From the NCBI RefSeq assembly GCF_902167145.1, contig NC_050098.1, forward strand, positions 128,042,207-128,106,206: 64,000 nucleotides of DNA, in the 5' to 3' direction. The position numbers were made by a program, and so were the translations under genes. The DNA comes from Zea mays (Eukaryota > Streptophyta > Magnoliopsida > Poales > Poaceae). The notes under the pieces are model-generated. The model was not told the DNA's origin. It saw only the letters and a program-made list of their open reading frames with translations, and made no database searches. This document shows positions 34,355 to 46,367 of the stretch, in pieces. Within the stretch, counting starts at the first letter, position 1; each line of letters begins with the position of its first letter.

Positions 34355-36228
34355 TCATGCTGGAGTTTATTTGGTTGTGCACTCATTTCCAAGAATTAAT
34401 TTTGAAATCTGAACTTATTGGGATTTGAATTGGGAACTCAAAATCTAGAAAGAAAGTTTTAATTAAGTAAATGATCCTTTTCATGAGCAAACAATAGGAA
34501 ATAAAATAAATAACTTCACGGCAAATAGAGCGAGTTATACTCATCTTGGGACTTAATTAGGTATTTTAAGACTGAAGTTCAAAAATAAAAATTTAAACTT
34601 GGCTTGAATCCTTGAAATTGGAATTTGAAAAGAAATACAAACAAAAATGAAAAGAAAAATAAAATAAAACATGTCGAGGCTGGTCACCGCATATTTCGGC
34701 CCATCCACATTTCCACTGCTCCGGCCCAGCCAAATCTTGTGCCTCGGCACCGACACCTGGGGCTGACTGCCTAGCCTCCCATTGCCAATGCTTCCCCCTC
34801 GTTTGCGCTCAACACTGGGTGGGCCCACCCTGTTAGTCGCTCGTGCTGCGCGGTTATTGGATAGTGGGACCCGTGGGTCGGAGCATTGTGTATCTTCCCC
34901 GCACGCTCCTCGGGGGTTGTTGCGCCCAGCTCATGGAGGCTGTTGGGCCATGCCGTGGCGCCGCTTCCTCGAGACTATAACCACCGGAGCCAAGAGAATC
35001 AAGTAAGGAGTTGGTGAGGAACCGAGAAGGGAGAGGGGAGCGCGTAGAGCATCCGCGGTACCTTCGTGTGGTTGTCGTCCTCGTGATTGGGGTGGGTGGT
35101 CCTAGAGCCTTCCTAGTGCTCCCGACGCGTGCTCGTGCTCTATCTAGGCGGGATTATCTGTTGGCGTGCAGTGAATTCCTCACCGGAGCACGCCCTTCAC
35201 CACGTAACCACACCATGTCGTAGACTCGAGAGCCTCTACACCATAATCACATGTGAGAAGCTTGTCATGTTGTCCGCCTTGCCGTACTCTTCGTGTGGCA
35301 CCCATTAGTTCTCGGTTTAGGACCTATGTTCGTCGAGCATGGCCACGCCGGCATGCTGCGCCGCCGTGGGGCTGGTACGCGCCACCATGCGGTTGGCTGG
35401 AGGAGGGAGAAACAATGCGGGTTGTTGATCCGGATGCAGGCGGCTAAGATTAGAAGCTTTATACCGGTTCGGCTCGGATTGATCTCGACCGTAGATCGGT
35501 GTGTGGGCGGGCAAGGTTAGTTCAGGACCGTTTTAAATCTCGAGCGTTGATACGTGATCGAATGAGCTAGGTCGTGTACCGGTTCATAAAGGAGTTCGTC
35601 TAATCTGCGCCGTTGATCTTTCATCCAACGGTGCTCTTGGGCCGATACCCTTTCGGGCAGACGATTTTGCATAAGAACCCCTACTCGTTTAATTTATCAA
35701 CCCGCTGTCCATCATGATTTGTCGGGGACCATAATTAGGTGTACCCTCAAGGCTCCTAATTCTCAGCTGGTAACCCCCATCAGCACAAAGCTGCAAAGGC
35801 CTGATGGGTGCGATTAAGTCAGGGATCAGTCCATTCGAGAGACTCGATCACGCCTCGCCCGAGCCTAGCCTCGGACAAGGGCAGCCGACCCCGGAGGATT
35901 TCCGTCTCGCCCGAGGCCCCCCTCCAGCGGCGGACATATTTCCGGCTCGCCCGAGGCCCTGTCTTCGCCAAGAAGCAACCCTGACTAAATCGCCGCATCG
36001 ACCGACCAAATCGCAGGAGCATTTAATGCAAAGGTGGCCTGACACCTTTATCCTGACGCGCGCCCCCCAGCCGGCAGAGCTGAAGTGACCGCCGTCACTT
36101 CGCCGCTCCACTGACCGGCCTGACAGAAGGACAGCGCCGCCTGCGCCACTCCGACTGCGGTGCCACTTGACAGAGTGAGACTGATAGGCAGTCAGGCCCG
36201 ACCGAAGGCACCATAGGAAGCTCCGCTC

Positions 36229-36676
36229 CGCCCGACCCAGGGCTCGGACTCGGGCTAAGTCCCGGAAGACGGCGAACTTCGCTTCGCCCGACCCAGGGCT
36301 CGGACTCGGGCTAAGTCCCGGAAGACGGCGAACTCCGCTCCGCCCGACCCAGGGCTCGGACTCGGGCTAAGTCCCGGAAGACGGCGAACTCCGCTCCGCC
36401 CGACCCAGGGCTCGGACTCGGGCTAAGTCCCGGAAGACGGCGAACTCCGCTCCGCCCGACCCAGGGCTCGGACTCGGGCTAAGTCCCGGAAGACGGTGAA
36501 CTCCGCTCGGCCCGACCCAGGGCTCGGACTCGGGCTAAGCCCCGGAAGACGGCGAACTCCGCTCCGCCCGACCCAGGGCTCGGACTCGGGCTAAGTCCCG
36601 GAAGACGGCGAACTCCGCTCCGCCCGACCGAGGGCTCGGACTCCGCCCTGGCCTCAGCCGGCGGCCTCCGCCTCGC
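36229..36676 (+). repeat. 56-bp tandem array in the 5' LTR
   Basis: Units starting CGCCCGACCCAGGGCTCGG occur at 36,229, 36,285, 36,341, 36,397, 36,453, 36,509, 36,565 and 36,621, each 56 bp apart. The last is partial. Every unit carries GGCTCGGACTCGGGCTAAGT and GGAAGACGGCGAACT. Confidence 0.95.
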
Positions 36677-37140
36677 CCGACCTAGGGGCTCGGACTCGAC
36701 CTCGGCCACGGAAGACAGACTCGACCTTGGCTTCGGAGGAGCTTCCACATCGCCCAACCTAGGGCGCAGACCAGCCACGTCAACAGGAGGTGCCATCATC
36801 ACCCTACCCCGAGCTGACTCGGGCCGCAGGGGACAAGACCGACGTCCCATCTGGCTCGCTCCGCCAGATAGGCAATGATGGCGCCTCGCATACTCTGTGA
36901 CGACGGTGGCTCTCAGCCCCCTTACGGAAGCAAGAGGACGTCAGCAAGGACTCAGCCGCTCCGACAGCTGTCCCTCCGCCAGGCTCCATCGCTCCTCCGA
37001 CGGCCACGACATCACACCAGCTGGGCGCCAAAATCTCTCCGGCTGCCACAACGGCATGTACTTAGGGCGCTAGCTCTCCTCCGCTAGACACGTAGCACTC
37101 TGCTACACCCCCCATTGTACACCTGGATCCTCTCCTTACG

Positions 37141-37155
37141 CCTATAAAAGGAAGG
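37141..37155 (+). promoter_or_regulatory. LTR core promoter of the Tat gypsy element
   Basis: CCTATAAAAGGAAGG. The same sequence lies at 49,564-49,578 in the other LTR. Confidence 0.7.
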
Positions 37156-37454
37156 ACCAGGGCCCTCTTAGAGGGGGTTGGCCGCGCGGGGACGAGGACG
37201 AGACAGGCGCTCGCTTGAAGCCGCTCGCTCCCTCTCCTGCGTGGACGCTTGTAACCCCCTACTGCAAGCGCACCCGACCTGGGCGCGGGACGAACACGAA
37301 GGCCGTGGAATTCCCACCTCTCTCACGCCGGTCTCCGGCCGCCTCGCTTTCCCCCCTTCGCGCTCGCCCTCGCGCTCGACCCATCTGGGCTGGGGCACGC
37401 GGCGACATTCACTCATCGGCTCAGGGACCCCCCCGGTCTCGGGACGCCGACAGT

Positions 37455-37472
37455 TGGCGCGCCAGGTAGGGG
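37455..37472 (+). promoter_or_regulatory. Primer-binding site of the Tat gypsy element
   Basis: TGGCGCGCCAGGTAGGGG, two bases after the LTR. It starts TGG, as required for pairing with a tRNA CCA end. I do not assign the tRNA. Confidence 0.75.
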
Positions 37473-37512
37473 CCTGCTGCGTGTTGACGAACAACTTCCC
37501 GTCAAGCTCCAG

Positions 37513-40500
37513 ATGGGCAGTCTCCAGCAACCTCTCCAACCCGGGACAGTGCTCCGTTTCGGGAGTCTTGAGTTCATGTCCCTCGACGGCAGCTACGACA
37601 TGATACTCCTTCCACCGCCGCGCGACAACGACAATGGCGGCCGACAGCCTGCCCGCCGGCGGCGGAATCGACGATGCCTTCCCCGCGTGGTGGAAGAGCA
37701 ACCTTCGAGCTCATCCCGCCCCCTTCCCCGCCGACGGAGGGGAAGGCAGGGCAACCAAGGCCAAGCAGGAGGCAGCGCCTCGTCGGTTGTCGAGCAAGTC
37801 GACAGCGCCGGCACCCCAACGGGGGGCGCACCGGGTATCGACTTCGCGCTTGAGACGAAGACGAGCGCCATCTCCCCGCGACACGCCAATCTCGAGCAAG
37901 CGGACGACGCCAGCACGCTCGCGAAAAGCTTGCTGGACGTCACCCTCATACCTGAGATGACGGTGCAGTCAGTCCCCGACGTGACTTTATCGCCGCTCGT
38001 CGACCAAGAGGTACCAACTGATTCCCATCCCACGTCATTTGGATTCAGCCTCAACCCGCCTAGCGACCCCGCTTTGGCGGGCGCTCTCGTAGAGGCGAGT
38101 CCAAACCCACTGGGGTTTCGTATGCGGTCACCTTGGGACCGGCTAACGAACGTCTCGACCTACGGGCCCTCCGGGTCCGAGGAAGACGACGAGCCCAGCT
38201 TCTGTTGGGATTTCTCTGGACTTGGCAACCCCAGTGCCATGCGGGACTTCATGACCGCATGTGACTACTGCCTCTCTGACTGTTCCGACGGTAGCCGTAG
38301 CCTCGGCGACGAGGACTGCGGCCCAAGTCGTGAAAGCTTCCACGTCGATCTAGGGGGTCCCTCCGAAGGCAACCATCTCGGCATGCCGGAGGACGGTGAT
38401 CTCCCTAGGCCGGTGCCTCGCGTTGACATCCCACGGGAGCTAGTTGTGGTCCCCATTCAGGCGGGGGGCCATGACCCACAGCTCGAGCAAATCCGCGGGG
38501 TGCAGGCCAGGCTCGACGAGGGAGCAAGAGCGCTTGAGCCGATCCGTCGGGACGTCGGGCAGGCATGGACGGGCCAACCCCCGGCCGGAGAAATACATCA
38601 TCTACCCCAGGGCTTCCAACACCGCATCACCGACGACGCTAGGGTCAGGCCACCACCCGCATCTAGTGGGGTCGGCCAGAACCTGGCTGCAGCAGCGATG
38701 CTCCTCCGCGCGATGCCGGAGCCATCAACCACCGAGGGGCGGCGAATCCAGGGGGAGCTCAAGAATCTCCTGGAAGGCGCCGCGGTCCGACGGGCCGAGA
38801 GCTCTGCCCCCCGAAGGCAGGGGTACCCCTTGGAACCTCATGCCGTGACTTCCCGATTCATGCGAGAAGCCTCGGTCTACACCGGGCGCACGCGCAACAC
38901 CGCGCCTGCGGCCCCGGGTCGCCTCGGCAACGAGCACCATCATCGCGACCGTCGGGCCCACCTCGACGAGAGGGTGCGCCGAGGCTACCACCCCAGGCGT
39001 GGGGGACGCTACAACAGCGGGGAGGATCAGAGTCCCTCGCCCGAACCACCCGGTCCGCAGGCCTTTAGCCGGGCCATCCGACGGGCGCCGTTCCTGACCC
39101 GGTTCCGACCCCCGACTACTATCACAAAGTACTCGGGGGAGACGAGACCGGAACTGTGGCTCGCGGACTACCGTCTGGCCTGCCAACTGGGTGGAACGGA
39201 CGATGACAACCTCGTCATCCGCAACCTCCCCCTGTTCCTCTCCGACAGCGCTCGCGCCTGGTTGGAGCACCTGCCTCCGGGGCAGATCTCCAACTGGGAC
39301 GACCTAGTCCAAGCTTTCGCCGGCAACTTCCAGGGCACGTACGTGCGCCCCGGGAATTCCTGGGACCTCCGAAGCTGCCGGCAGCAGCCGGGAGAGTCTC
39401 TCCGGGACTACATCCGGCGATTCTCGAAGCAGCGCACCGAGCTGCCCAACATCACCGACTCGGAGGTCATCGGCGCGTTCCTCGCCGGCACCACCTGCCG
39501 CGACCTGGTGAGCAAGCTGGGTCGCAAGACCCCCACCAGGGCGAGCGAGCTGATGGACATCGCCACCAAGTTCGCCTCCGGCCAGGAGGCGGTCGAGGCT
39601 ATCTTCCGAAAGGACAAGCAGCCCCAGGGCCGTCCATCGGAAGATGCTCCCGAGGCGTCAACTCAGCGTGGCGCCAAGAAGAAGGGCAAGAAGAAGTCGC
39701 AAGCGAAACGCGACGCCGCCGACACGGACCTTGTCGCCGCCGCCGAGTACAAGAACCCTCAGAAACCCCCCGGAGGTGCCAACCTCTTCGACAAGATGCT
39801 CAAGGAGCCGTGCCCCTATCACCAGGGGCCCGTCAAGCACACCCTTGAGGAGTGCGTCATGCTTCGGCGCCACTTCCACAGGGTCGGGCCACCCGCGGAG
39901 GGTGGCAGGGCCCGCGACGACGATAAGAAGGAAGATCACCAAGCAGGAGAGTTCCCCGAGGTCCGCGACTGCTTCATGATCTACGGTGGGCAAGCGGCGA
40001 ATGCCTCGGCTCGGCACCGCAAGCAAGAGCGCCGGGAGGTCTGCTCGGTGAAGGTGGCGGCACCAGTCTATCTAGACTGGTCCGACAAGCCCATCACCTT
40101 CGACCGAGCCGATCACCCCGACCATGTGCCGAGCCTGGGGAAATACCCGCTCGTCGTCGACCCCGTCATCGGCGACGTCAGGCTCACTAAGGTCCTCATG
40201 GACGGAGGCAGCAGCCTCAACATCATCTACGCCGAGACCCTCGGGCTCCTGCGTGTCGATCTGTCCTCCGTCCGAGCAGGCGCTGCGCCCTTCCATGGGA
40301 TCATTCCCGGGAAGCGCGTCCAGCCCCTCGGACAACTCGACCTTCCCGTCTGCTTCGGGACACCCTCCAACTTCCGAAGGGAGACCCTGACGTTCGAGGT
40401 GGTCGGGTTCCGAGGAACCTACCACACGGTATTGGGAAGACCATGCTACGCGAAGTTCATGGTCGTCCCCAACTACACCTACCTGAAGCTCAAGATGTCG

Positions 40501-40760
40501 GGCCCCAATGGGGTCATCACCGTCGGCCCCACGTACAAACACGCGTTCGAATGCGACGTGGAGTGCGTGGAGTACGCCGTGGCCCTCGCCGAGTCCGAGG
40601 CCCTCATCGCCGACCTGGAGAGCCTCTCAAAGGAGGTGCCAGACGTGAAGCGTCATGCCAGCAACTTTGAGCCAGCGGAGACGGTTAAGTCTGTCCCCCT
40701 CGACCCCAGCGGCGACGCCTCCAAGCAGATCCGATCGGCTCCGGGCTCGATCGCAAATAG
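37513..40760 (+). pseudogene. gag-pro: gypsy gag and aspartic protease
   Basis: The open frame runs 37,513-40,935 (1,140 codons), but after about 40,735 it drifts out of the pol frame through a one-base loss, so only the part up to there is meaningful. The first 500 residues are a variable, charged leader. The gag core lies at about 529-695 (FRPPTTITKYSGETRPELWL to a DIATKFASGQEAV segment). A non-classical zinc motif CPYH...KH....C starts at residue 767. The protease active site is MDGGSS with D897, the DGG variant common in this lineage. The restored pol frame meets TAG at 40,758-40,760 immediately before RT. Gag packages the RNA and the protease cuts the polyprotein. Confidence 0.88.
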
Positions 40761-41804
40761 GAAGCAGTGCTCGTCGACTTTCTCCGCGCGAACGCCAACG
40801 TCTTCGCGTGGAGTCCCTCGGACATGCCCGGCATACCGAGGGATGTCGCCGAGCACTCGCTGGACATCCGAGCCGGAGCTCGACCCGTCAAGCAGCCTCT
40901 GCGTCGATTCGACGAGGAGAAGCGCAGAGCCATAGGCGAGGAGATCCACAAGCTAATGGCGGCAGGGTTCATCAAAGAGGTATTCCATCCCGAATGGCTT
41001 GCCAACCCTGTGCTTGTGAGAAAGAAAGGGGGGAAATGGCAGATGTGTGTAGACTACACTGGTCTCAACAAAGCATGTCCGAAGGTTCCCTACCCTCTGC
41101 CTCGCATCGATCAAATCGTGGATTCCACTGCTGGGTGCGAAACCCTGTCTTTCCTCGATGCCTACTCAGGGTATCATCAAATCAGGATGAAAGAGTCTGA
41201 CCAGCTCGCGACTTCTTTCATCACACCCTTCGGCATGTACTGCTATGTCACCATGTCGTTCGGCTTGAGGAATGCGGGCGCGACGTACCAGCGGTGCATG
41301 AACCATGTGTTCGGCGAACACATTGGCCGCACGGTCGAGGCCTACATCGATGACATCGTAGTCAAGACGAGGAAAGCTTCCGACCTCCTTTCCGACCTTG
41401 AAGTGGCATTCCGATGTCTCAAGGCGAAAGGCGTCAAGCTCAATCCCGAGAAGTGTGTCTTCGGGGTGCCCCGAGGCATGCTCTTGGGGTTCATCGTCTC
41501 CGAGCGGGGCATCGAAGCCAACCCGGAGAAGATCGCAGCCATCACCAGCATGGGGCCCATCAAGGACTTGAAAGGCGTACAGAGGGTCATGGGATGTCTC
41601 GCGGCTCTGAGCCGCTTCATCTCACGCCTCAGCGAAAGAGGTCTACCTCTGTACCGCCTCTTGAGGAAGGCCGAGTGCTTCACTTGGACCCCTGAGGCCG
41701 AGGAAGCCCTCGGGAACCTGAAGGCGCTCCTCACAAAGGCGCCTATCTTGGTGCCCCCAGCTGCCGGAGAAGCCCTCTTGGTCTACGTCGCCGCGACCAC
41801 CTAG
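40761..41804 (+). pseudogene. pol: gypsy reverse transcriptase (broken pol frame)
   Basis: Reverse transcriptase domain in one frame from after the TAG at 40,758 to a second TAG at 41,802-41,804. Landmarks: an AAGFIKEV....WLANPVLV segment, the CVDYTGLNKACPK region, FLDAYSGYHQI, and the catalytic YIDD at residues 193-196 of the 345-codon open part (41,343-41,354). RT copies the element's RNA. The domain itself looks complete, but stops on both sides prevent a polyprotein. The second TAG sits where relatives have CAG (glutamine) at the start of RNase H. Confidence 0.9.
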
Positions 41805-42790
41805 GTGGTTAGCGCCGCGATTGTGGTCGAGAGGCAAGAAGAGGGGCATGCATTGCCCGTTCAGAGGCCAGTTTACTTCGTCAGCGAGGTACTGTCCGAA
41901 ACCAAGATCCGCTACCCACAAGTTCAGAAGCTGTTGTATGCGGTGATCCTGACACGGCGGAAGTTGCGACATTACTTCGAGTCTCATCCGGTAACTGTGG
42001 TGTCATCCTTCCCCCTGGGGGAGATCATCCAGTGCCGAGAGGCCTCGGGTAGGATTGCAAAGTGGGCGGTGGAAATCATGGGCGAGACAATCTCGTTCGC
42101 CCCTCGGAAGGCCATCAAGTCTCAGGTCTTGGCGGACTTCGTGGCCGAATGGGTTGACACCCAGCTACCGACGGCTCCGATCCAACCGGAGCTCTGGACC
42201 ATGTTTTTCGATGGGTCGTTGATGAAGACGGGAGCCGGCGCAGGCCTACTCTTCATCTCGCCCCTCGGGAAGCACATACGCTATGTGCTACACCTCCATT
42301 TCCTGGCATCCAACAATGTGGCTGAGTACGAAGCTCTGGTCAACGGATTACGGATCGCCATCGAGCTAGGGGTCCAACGCCTCGACGCTCGCGGTGACTC
42401 ACAGCTCGTCATCGACCAAGTCATGAAGAACTCCCACTGTCGCGACCCAAAGATGGAGGCCTGCTGCGATGAGGTTCGGCGCCTGGAAGACAAGTTCTAC
42501 GGGCTTGAGCTCAACCACATCGCTCGGCGCTACAACGAGACTGCGGACGAGCTGGCTAAAGTAGCCTCGGGGCGAACAACGGTTCCCCCGGACGTCTTCT
42601 CCCGGGATCTGCATCAACCCTCCGTCAAGATCGACGACACGCCCGAGCCTGAGGCACCCTCGGCACAGCCCGAGGCACCCTCGGCTCAGCCCGAGGCACC
42701 CTCGGCTTGGCCCGAGGCGCCCTCGGTTCAGCCCGAGGTACCCTCGGCCCCCGAGGGCGAGACGCTGCACGTCGAGGGGAGCAAAGCGGG
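41805..42790 (+). pseudogene. pol: gypsy RNase H and second, archaeal-type RNase H
   Basis: The first part (residues 1-120 of this open stretch) is the RNase H tail joined to RT (a [19 protein letters not shown] segment). A second RNase H follows, with catalytic FFDGS D136, NVAEYE E174 and RGDSQ D198 and a later ETADELAK segment. This duplicated RNase H is a hallmark of the Tat lineage. A proline-rich tandem (SAQPEAP repeated five times, 42,653-42,750) links it to integrase. The frame is lost near 42,785 through a net minus-one change, so the ORF end at 43,310 has no meaning. Confidence 0.88.
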
Positions 42791-44050
42791 GTCACGCCTG
42801 ATCAAAACTGGCATACCCCGTACCTGCAATATCTCCACCGAGGAGAGCTACCCCTCGACCGAGCCGAGGCTCGGCGGGTGGCGCGGCGCGCCAAGTCGTT
42901 CGTCTTGCTGGGCGATGAGAAGGAGCTCTACCACCGTAGCCCCTCTGGCATCCTCCAGCGATGCATCTCCATCACCGAAGGTCAGGAACTCCTGCGAGAG
43001 ATACACTCGGGGGCTTGCGGCCATCACGCAGCGCCTCGAGCCCTTGTCGGGAATGCTTTCCGACAAGGCTTCTACTGGCCTATGGCGGTGGCCGACGCTA
43101 CCAGAATTGTCCGCACCTGCGAAGGGTGTCAATTCTACGCGAGGCAGACCCACCTGCCCGCTCACGCTCTGCAGACGATACCCATCACCTGGCCTTTTGC
43201 TGTGTGGGGTCTGGATCTCGTCGGCCCCTTGCAGAAGGCACCCGGGGGCTACACGCACCTGCTGGTCGCCATCGACAAATTCTCCAAGTGGATCGAGGTT
43301 CGACCCCTGAACAGCATCAGGTCCGAGCAGGCGGTGGCGTTCTTCACCAACATCATCCATCGCTTCGGGGTCCCGAACTCCATCATCACCGACAACGGCA
43401 CCCAGTTCACCGGCAGAAAGTTCCTGGACTTCTGCGAGGATCACCACATCCGGGTGGACTGGGCCGCCGTGGCTCATCCCATGACGAATGGGCAGGTAGA
43501 GCGTGCCAACGGCATGATTCTACAAGGGCTCAAGCCTTGGATCTACAACGACCTCAACAAGTTCGGCAAGCGGTGGATGAAGGAACTCCCCTCGGTGGTC
43601 TGGAGTCTGAGGACAACGCCGAGCCGAGCCACGGGCTTCACGCCGTTCTTTCTAGTCTATGGGGCCGAAGCCATCTTGCCCACGGACTTAGAATACGGTT
43701 CCCCGAGGACAAGGGCCTACACCGACCAAAGCAACCAAGCTAGCCAAGAAGACTCGCTGGACCAGCTGGAGGAGGCTCGGGACAAGGCCTTACTACACTC
43801 GGCGCGGTACCAGCAGTCCCTGCGACGCTACCACGCCCGAGGGATCCGGTCCCGAGACCTCCAGGTGGGCGACCTGGTGCTTTGGCTGCGACAAGACGCC
43901 CGAGGGCGGCACAAGCTCACGTCCCCCTGGGAGGGGTCGTTCGTCATCGCCAAAATTCTGAAGCCCGGAACGTATAAGCTGGCCAACAGTCAAGGCGAGG
44001 TCTACGGCAACGCTTGGAACATCCAACAGCTACGTCGCTTCTACCCTTAA
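42775..44050 (+). pseudogene. pol: gypsy integrase (frame-shifted from RNase H)
   Basis: The integrase reading begins near 42,775 in a frame open from 42,707 (447 codons to TAA 44,048). It contains a zinc-binding H/C region (IHSGACGHH to a CEGCQFYA segment), catalytic D170 (GLDLVGP), D229 (ITDNGT) and E265 (NGQVERAN), numbered from 42,707, and a C-terminal GDLVLWLRQDARGRHKL segment. The D-D-35-E spacing is exact. The domain is complete, but it is not joined in frame to upstream pol. It would insert cDNA into the genome. Confidence 0.9.
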
Positions 44051-45369
44051 GATGTTTTCAAGTTGATCATATACATCGCACCCACGCAAAGTTTAGTCAT
44101 CAAGGAAGGGTCGGCCTCGCCTCGGCAAAGCCCGACCCTCCCTCGGGGGCTAAAAGGGGGGAACCCCCTCTGCGTCGAAATTTTCCTCGAAAAAAGATCT
44201 TTTCTGCTAGAATGTCTTTCGTGCTTTTTGACTACTTCGAAAGTGGATCCTGAAAACGACGGAGTACACATAAGCAGCCAAGGCTGACCGAGCCGAGGGA
44301 CTCCTACGCCTCCGGGATACGGATACCTCACTCATCACCTTCTGCGATAAGTAACTCACGTTCGGATAAGTGATTCCGCGGACCGAACAAGTCTTCACGT
44401 TCGGAAGCTCTTCTGCCGAAGCGATCCTTCGAGCCTTCTCGACTGCGTCGATGACAGAGCCCCATGGACGGGTAACAGTGTGCGTAAGCGGCAAGGCCGA
44501 CCGAGCCGAGGGACTCCTACGCCTCCGGGATACGGATACCTCACTCATCACCTTCCGCGAGAAGCAACTCTCGCTCGCACAAACATTTCTGTTACCAACA
44601 AAAAAGTCCAGATACTCAAAACAAGAGGAAAAGAGACGCAGCTTTACAACACGACGAGGGTGTGTTTTGGCCTCGGCGGCCGCTGGAAACACACGCTACA
44701 AGACAATCCGATCCTGCAGGCTCGGGTCTTGACGCTGGAAGGGAGCAGCAGCACCCTCGGCATCGACAACACTTTCGGCGAGGTCCGACCTAGCCTCGGA
44801 CGGCGACGCAGTCCGAGGATCTCCACTCCGAAGGACGACGTCATCGCCACGCCCGGGCCATCGCTGCCAGGGTCTTCTCCGGGAATCCGGCCCGAGCAGG
44901 CGGCTCGGCCAGTCACCCCGGGGCCTCGGCCAGTTGTCCTCCAAGGACGTCAGCCCGACCCGAGGCCTCGGCTGGTCAATTCCGGCGTCGGCCCCGCTAA
45001 CGGACGACCCGGCCAGGCTCCGGCCAACCGGGTTTTCTTTTCGAGCCAACTCTGCCTCTGTTCATGCTGACACCGCTACCCCTGGCCTCGGCTCATCGGA
45101 GAGCGGCCGAGGGGTTCCTTTAACTAAGCTAGAGAAGCCTCGGACAACAAGGCCGACCGAGCCGAGGGACTCCTACGCCTCCGGGATACGGATACCTCAC
45201 TCGTCACCTTTACACGGGGCGACTCATGCTTGGTGAAGCGGTTCAGACAACCGACAGGCGAGTCTTAGTGCTCGAAAATGAGGAAAAAACACGGCTCCGC
45301 GCCAAAATTACATACATGTTCAGGCCTCGATAGCCACAATGAACAAAAACACTGGCATTCAAAGTGCCA

Positions 45370-46367
45370 TTACAAACGGAACTCCGGTTCCACCTCCGCA
45401 GGCACGAACAACCCCACTCGATGGGGGGGCCTGCGGAGCAACAGAAGACTGACGGGCGGCTCGCCGCCGCCCGCTTTGACAGCAACGACAACGACCCCCG
45501 CTCCGGGTGGCCGAACTGCAGCAGCGTAGGCCTCAGGGCGGGTGCTGCTGCAATCTTGCCCTCGCCCACGCCGACGCTCGAGGGGCGAGGACAAGTACAA
45601 AGAGCTGGAGGCCCGAAGCGCGGATGGTGGCGGTGATCCCGTCGGCAACGGGGACTTCTCGAGCCGCCTCCACCTCGGCACCGACGACAGGGGCCGTCAG
45701 CCCTCCGGCAGATCCCCACTCAGATCCTCACGGACGAGTGGGGCACCGACCTCCGCGCGGAGGCGCCATACCGGTGCAAAGGCAGGACCGCCCCAGAACA
45801 CGAACGCCGCCCTAGCAGCGCGCGACATCTTGGGCAGTCCTCCCGTGCACACGGCGCAGCAGCCGCCTTCCGGCAGGAGGGGGCACCGGGAGCCAAGCCA
45901 ATGAGCTCGACACGCTGAGGCTAGCGATGCCCGCCGTCGACTAGCCCCGCATTGTCGAAGTCCGACCCGCCCGCAGGGCCAGTGAGCGCCCTCTCCCTCG
46001 AACGCCGCAGGAGAGGGTGACCCACGAACCCGCGCGGGAGGTAGAGCTCCGGCTCAGCCCGGCCTCCACCCCAGCAAGGATGATGAACATCCTTGAAGCT
46101 GAGGGTGGGACCAAGATCGCAGCCCGGCTTGCTTCTGCCCACCCAGGGGCTGGTGGTCACCGTCTTGGGTGACTGCCGGCGGGGGGTACAGCCGGGCTGG
46201 CTGATGAAAATCCTTGAAGCCGAATGATGGCTAAAAGGTACCAACTCCCACGGAGTTGCGTTCCTCCAACGACGAGGCGGAAAGACGGCGGGTATCCCCC
46301 ATCCGAGGGCTTGGAAGGTGGAAAGACACGATGCATAAGGGAGCGCGAAGACATGGTCGCCTTCCAA
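45370..46367 (-). pseudogene. Antisense ORF(s) in the 3' region of the Tat element
   Basis: The minus strand reads open from ATG 46,367 to a stop at 45,921 (148 codons). Protein-like text resumes at 45,681-45,370 (103 codons, ending in a VGLFVPAEVEPEFRL-like tail), in another frame. Antisense genes in this position are known in Tat-group elements (for example in Grande), but I cannot assign a function or show homology to that gene. The break between the two parts may be a frameshift, or they may be separate exons. Function unknown. Confidence 0.4.

Larger units (their letters stand above)
35720..37452 (+). repeat. 5' LTR of the Tat gypsy element
   Basis: 1,733 bp, TGTCGGGGACC...GACGCCGACA. 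TATA at 37,143 (CCTATAAAAGGAAGG). It contains the 56-bp tandem array. GC-rich, so ORFs such as those at 37,168-37,701 are not meaningful. Confidence 0.9.

Noticed and set aside
36229..36676. CRISPR-like array
   Set aside because: Units are contiguous 56-bp tandem repeats without unique spacers, within a plant LTR.
40767..41200. Overlap of the 1,140-codon ORF with the RT ORF as a programmed overlap
   Set aside because: The overlap arises because a one-base change near 40,735 leaves the gag frame running out of register; the RT frame also has a TAG just upstream.
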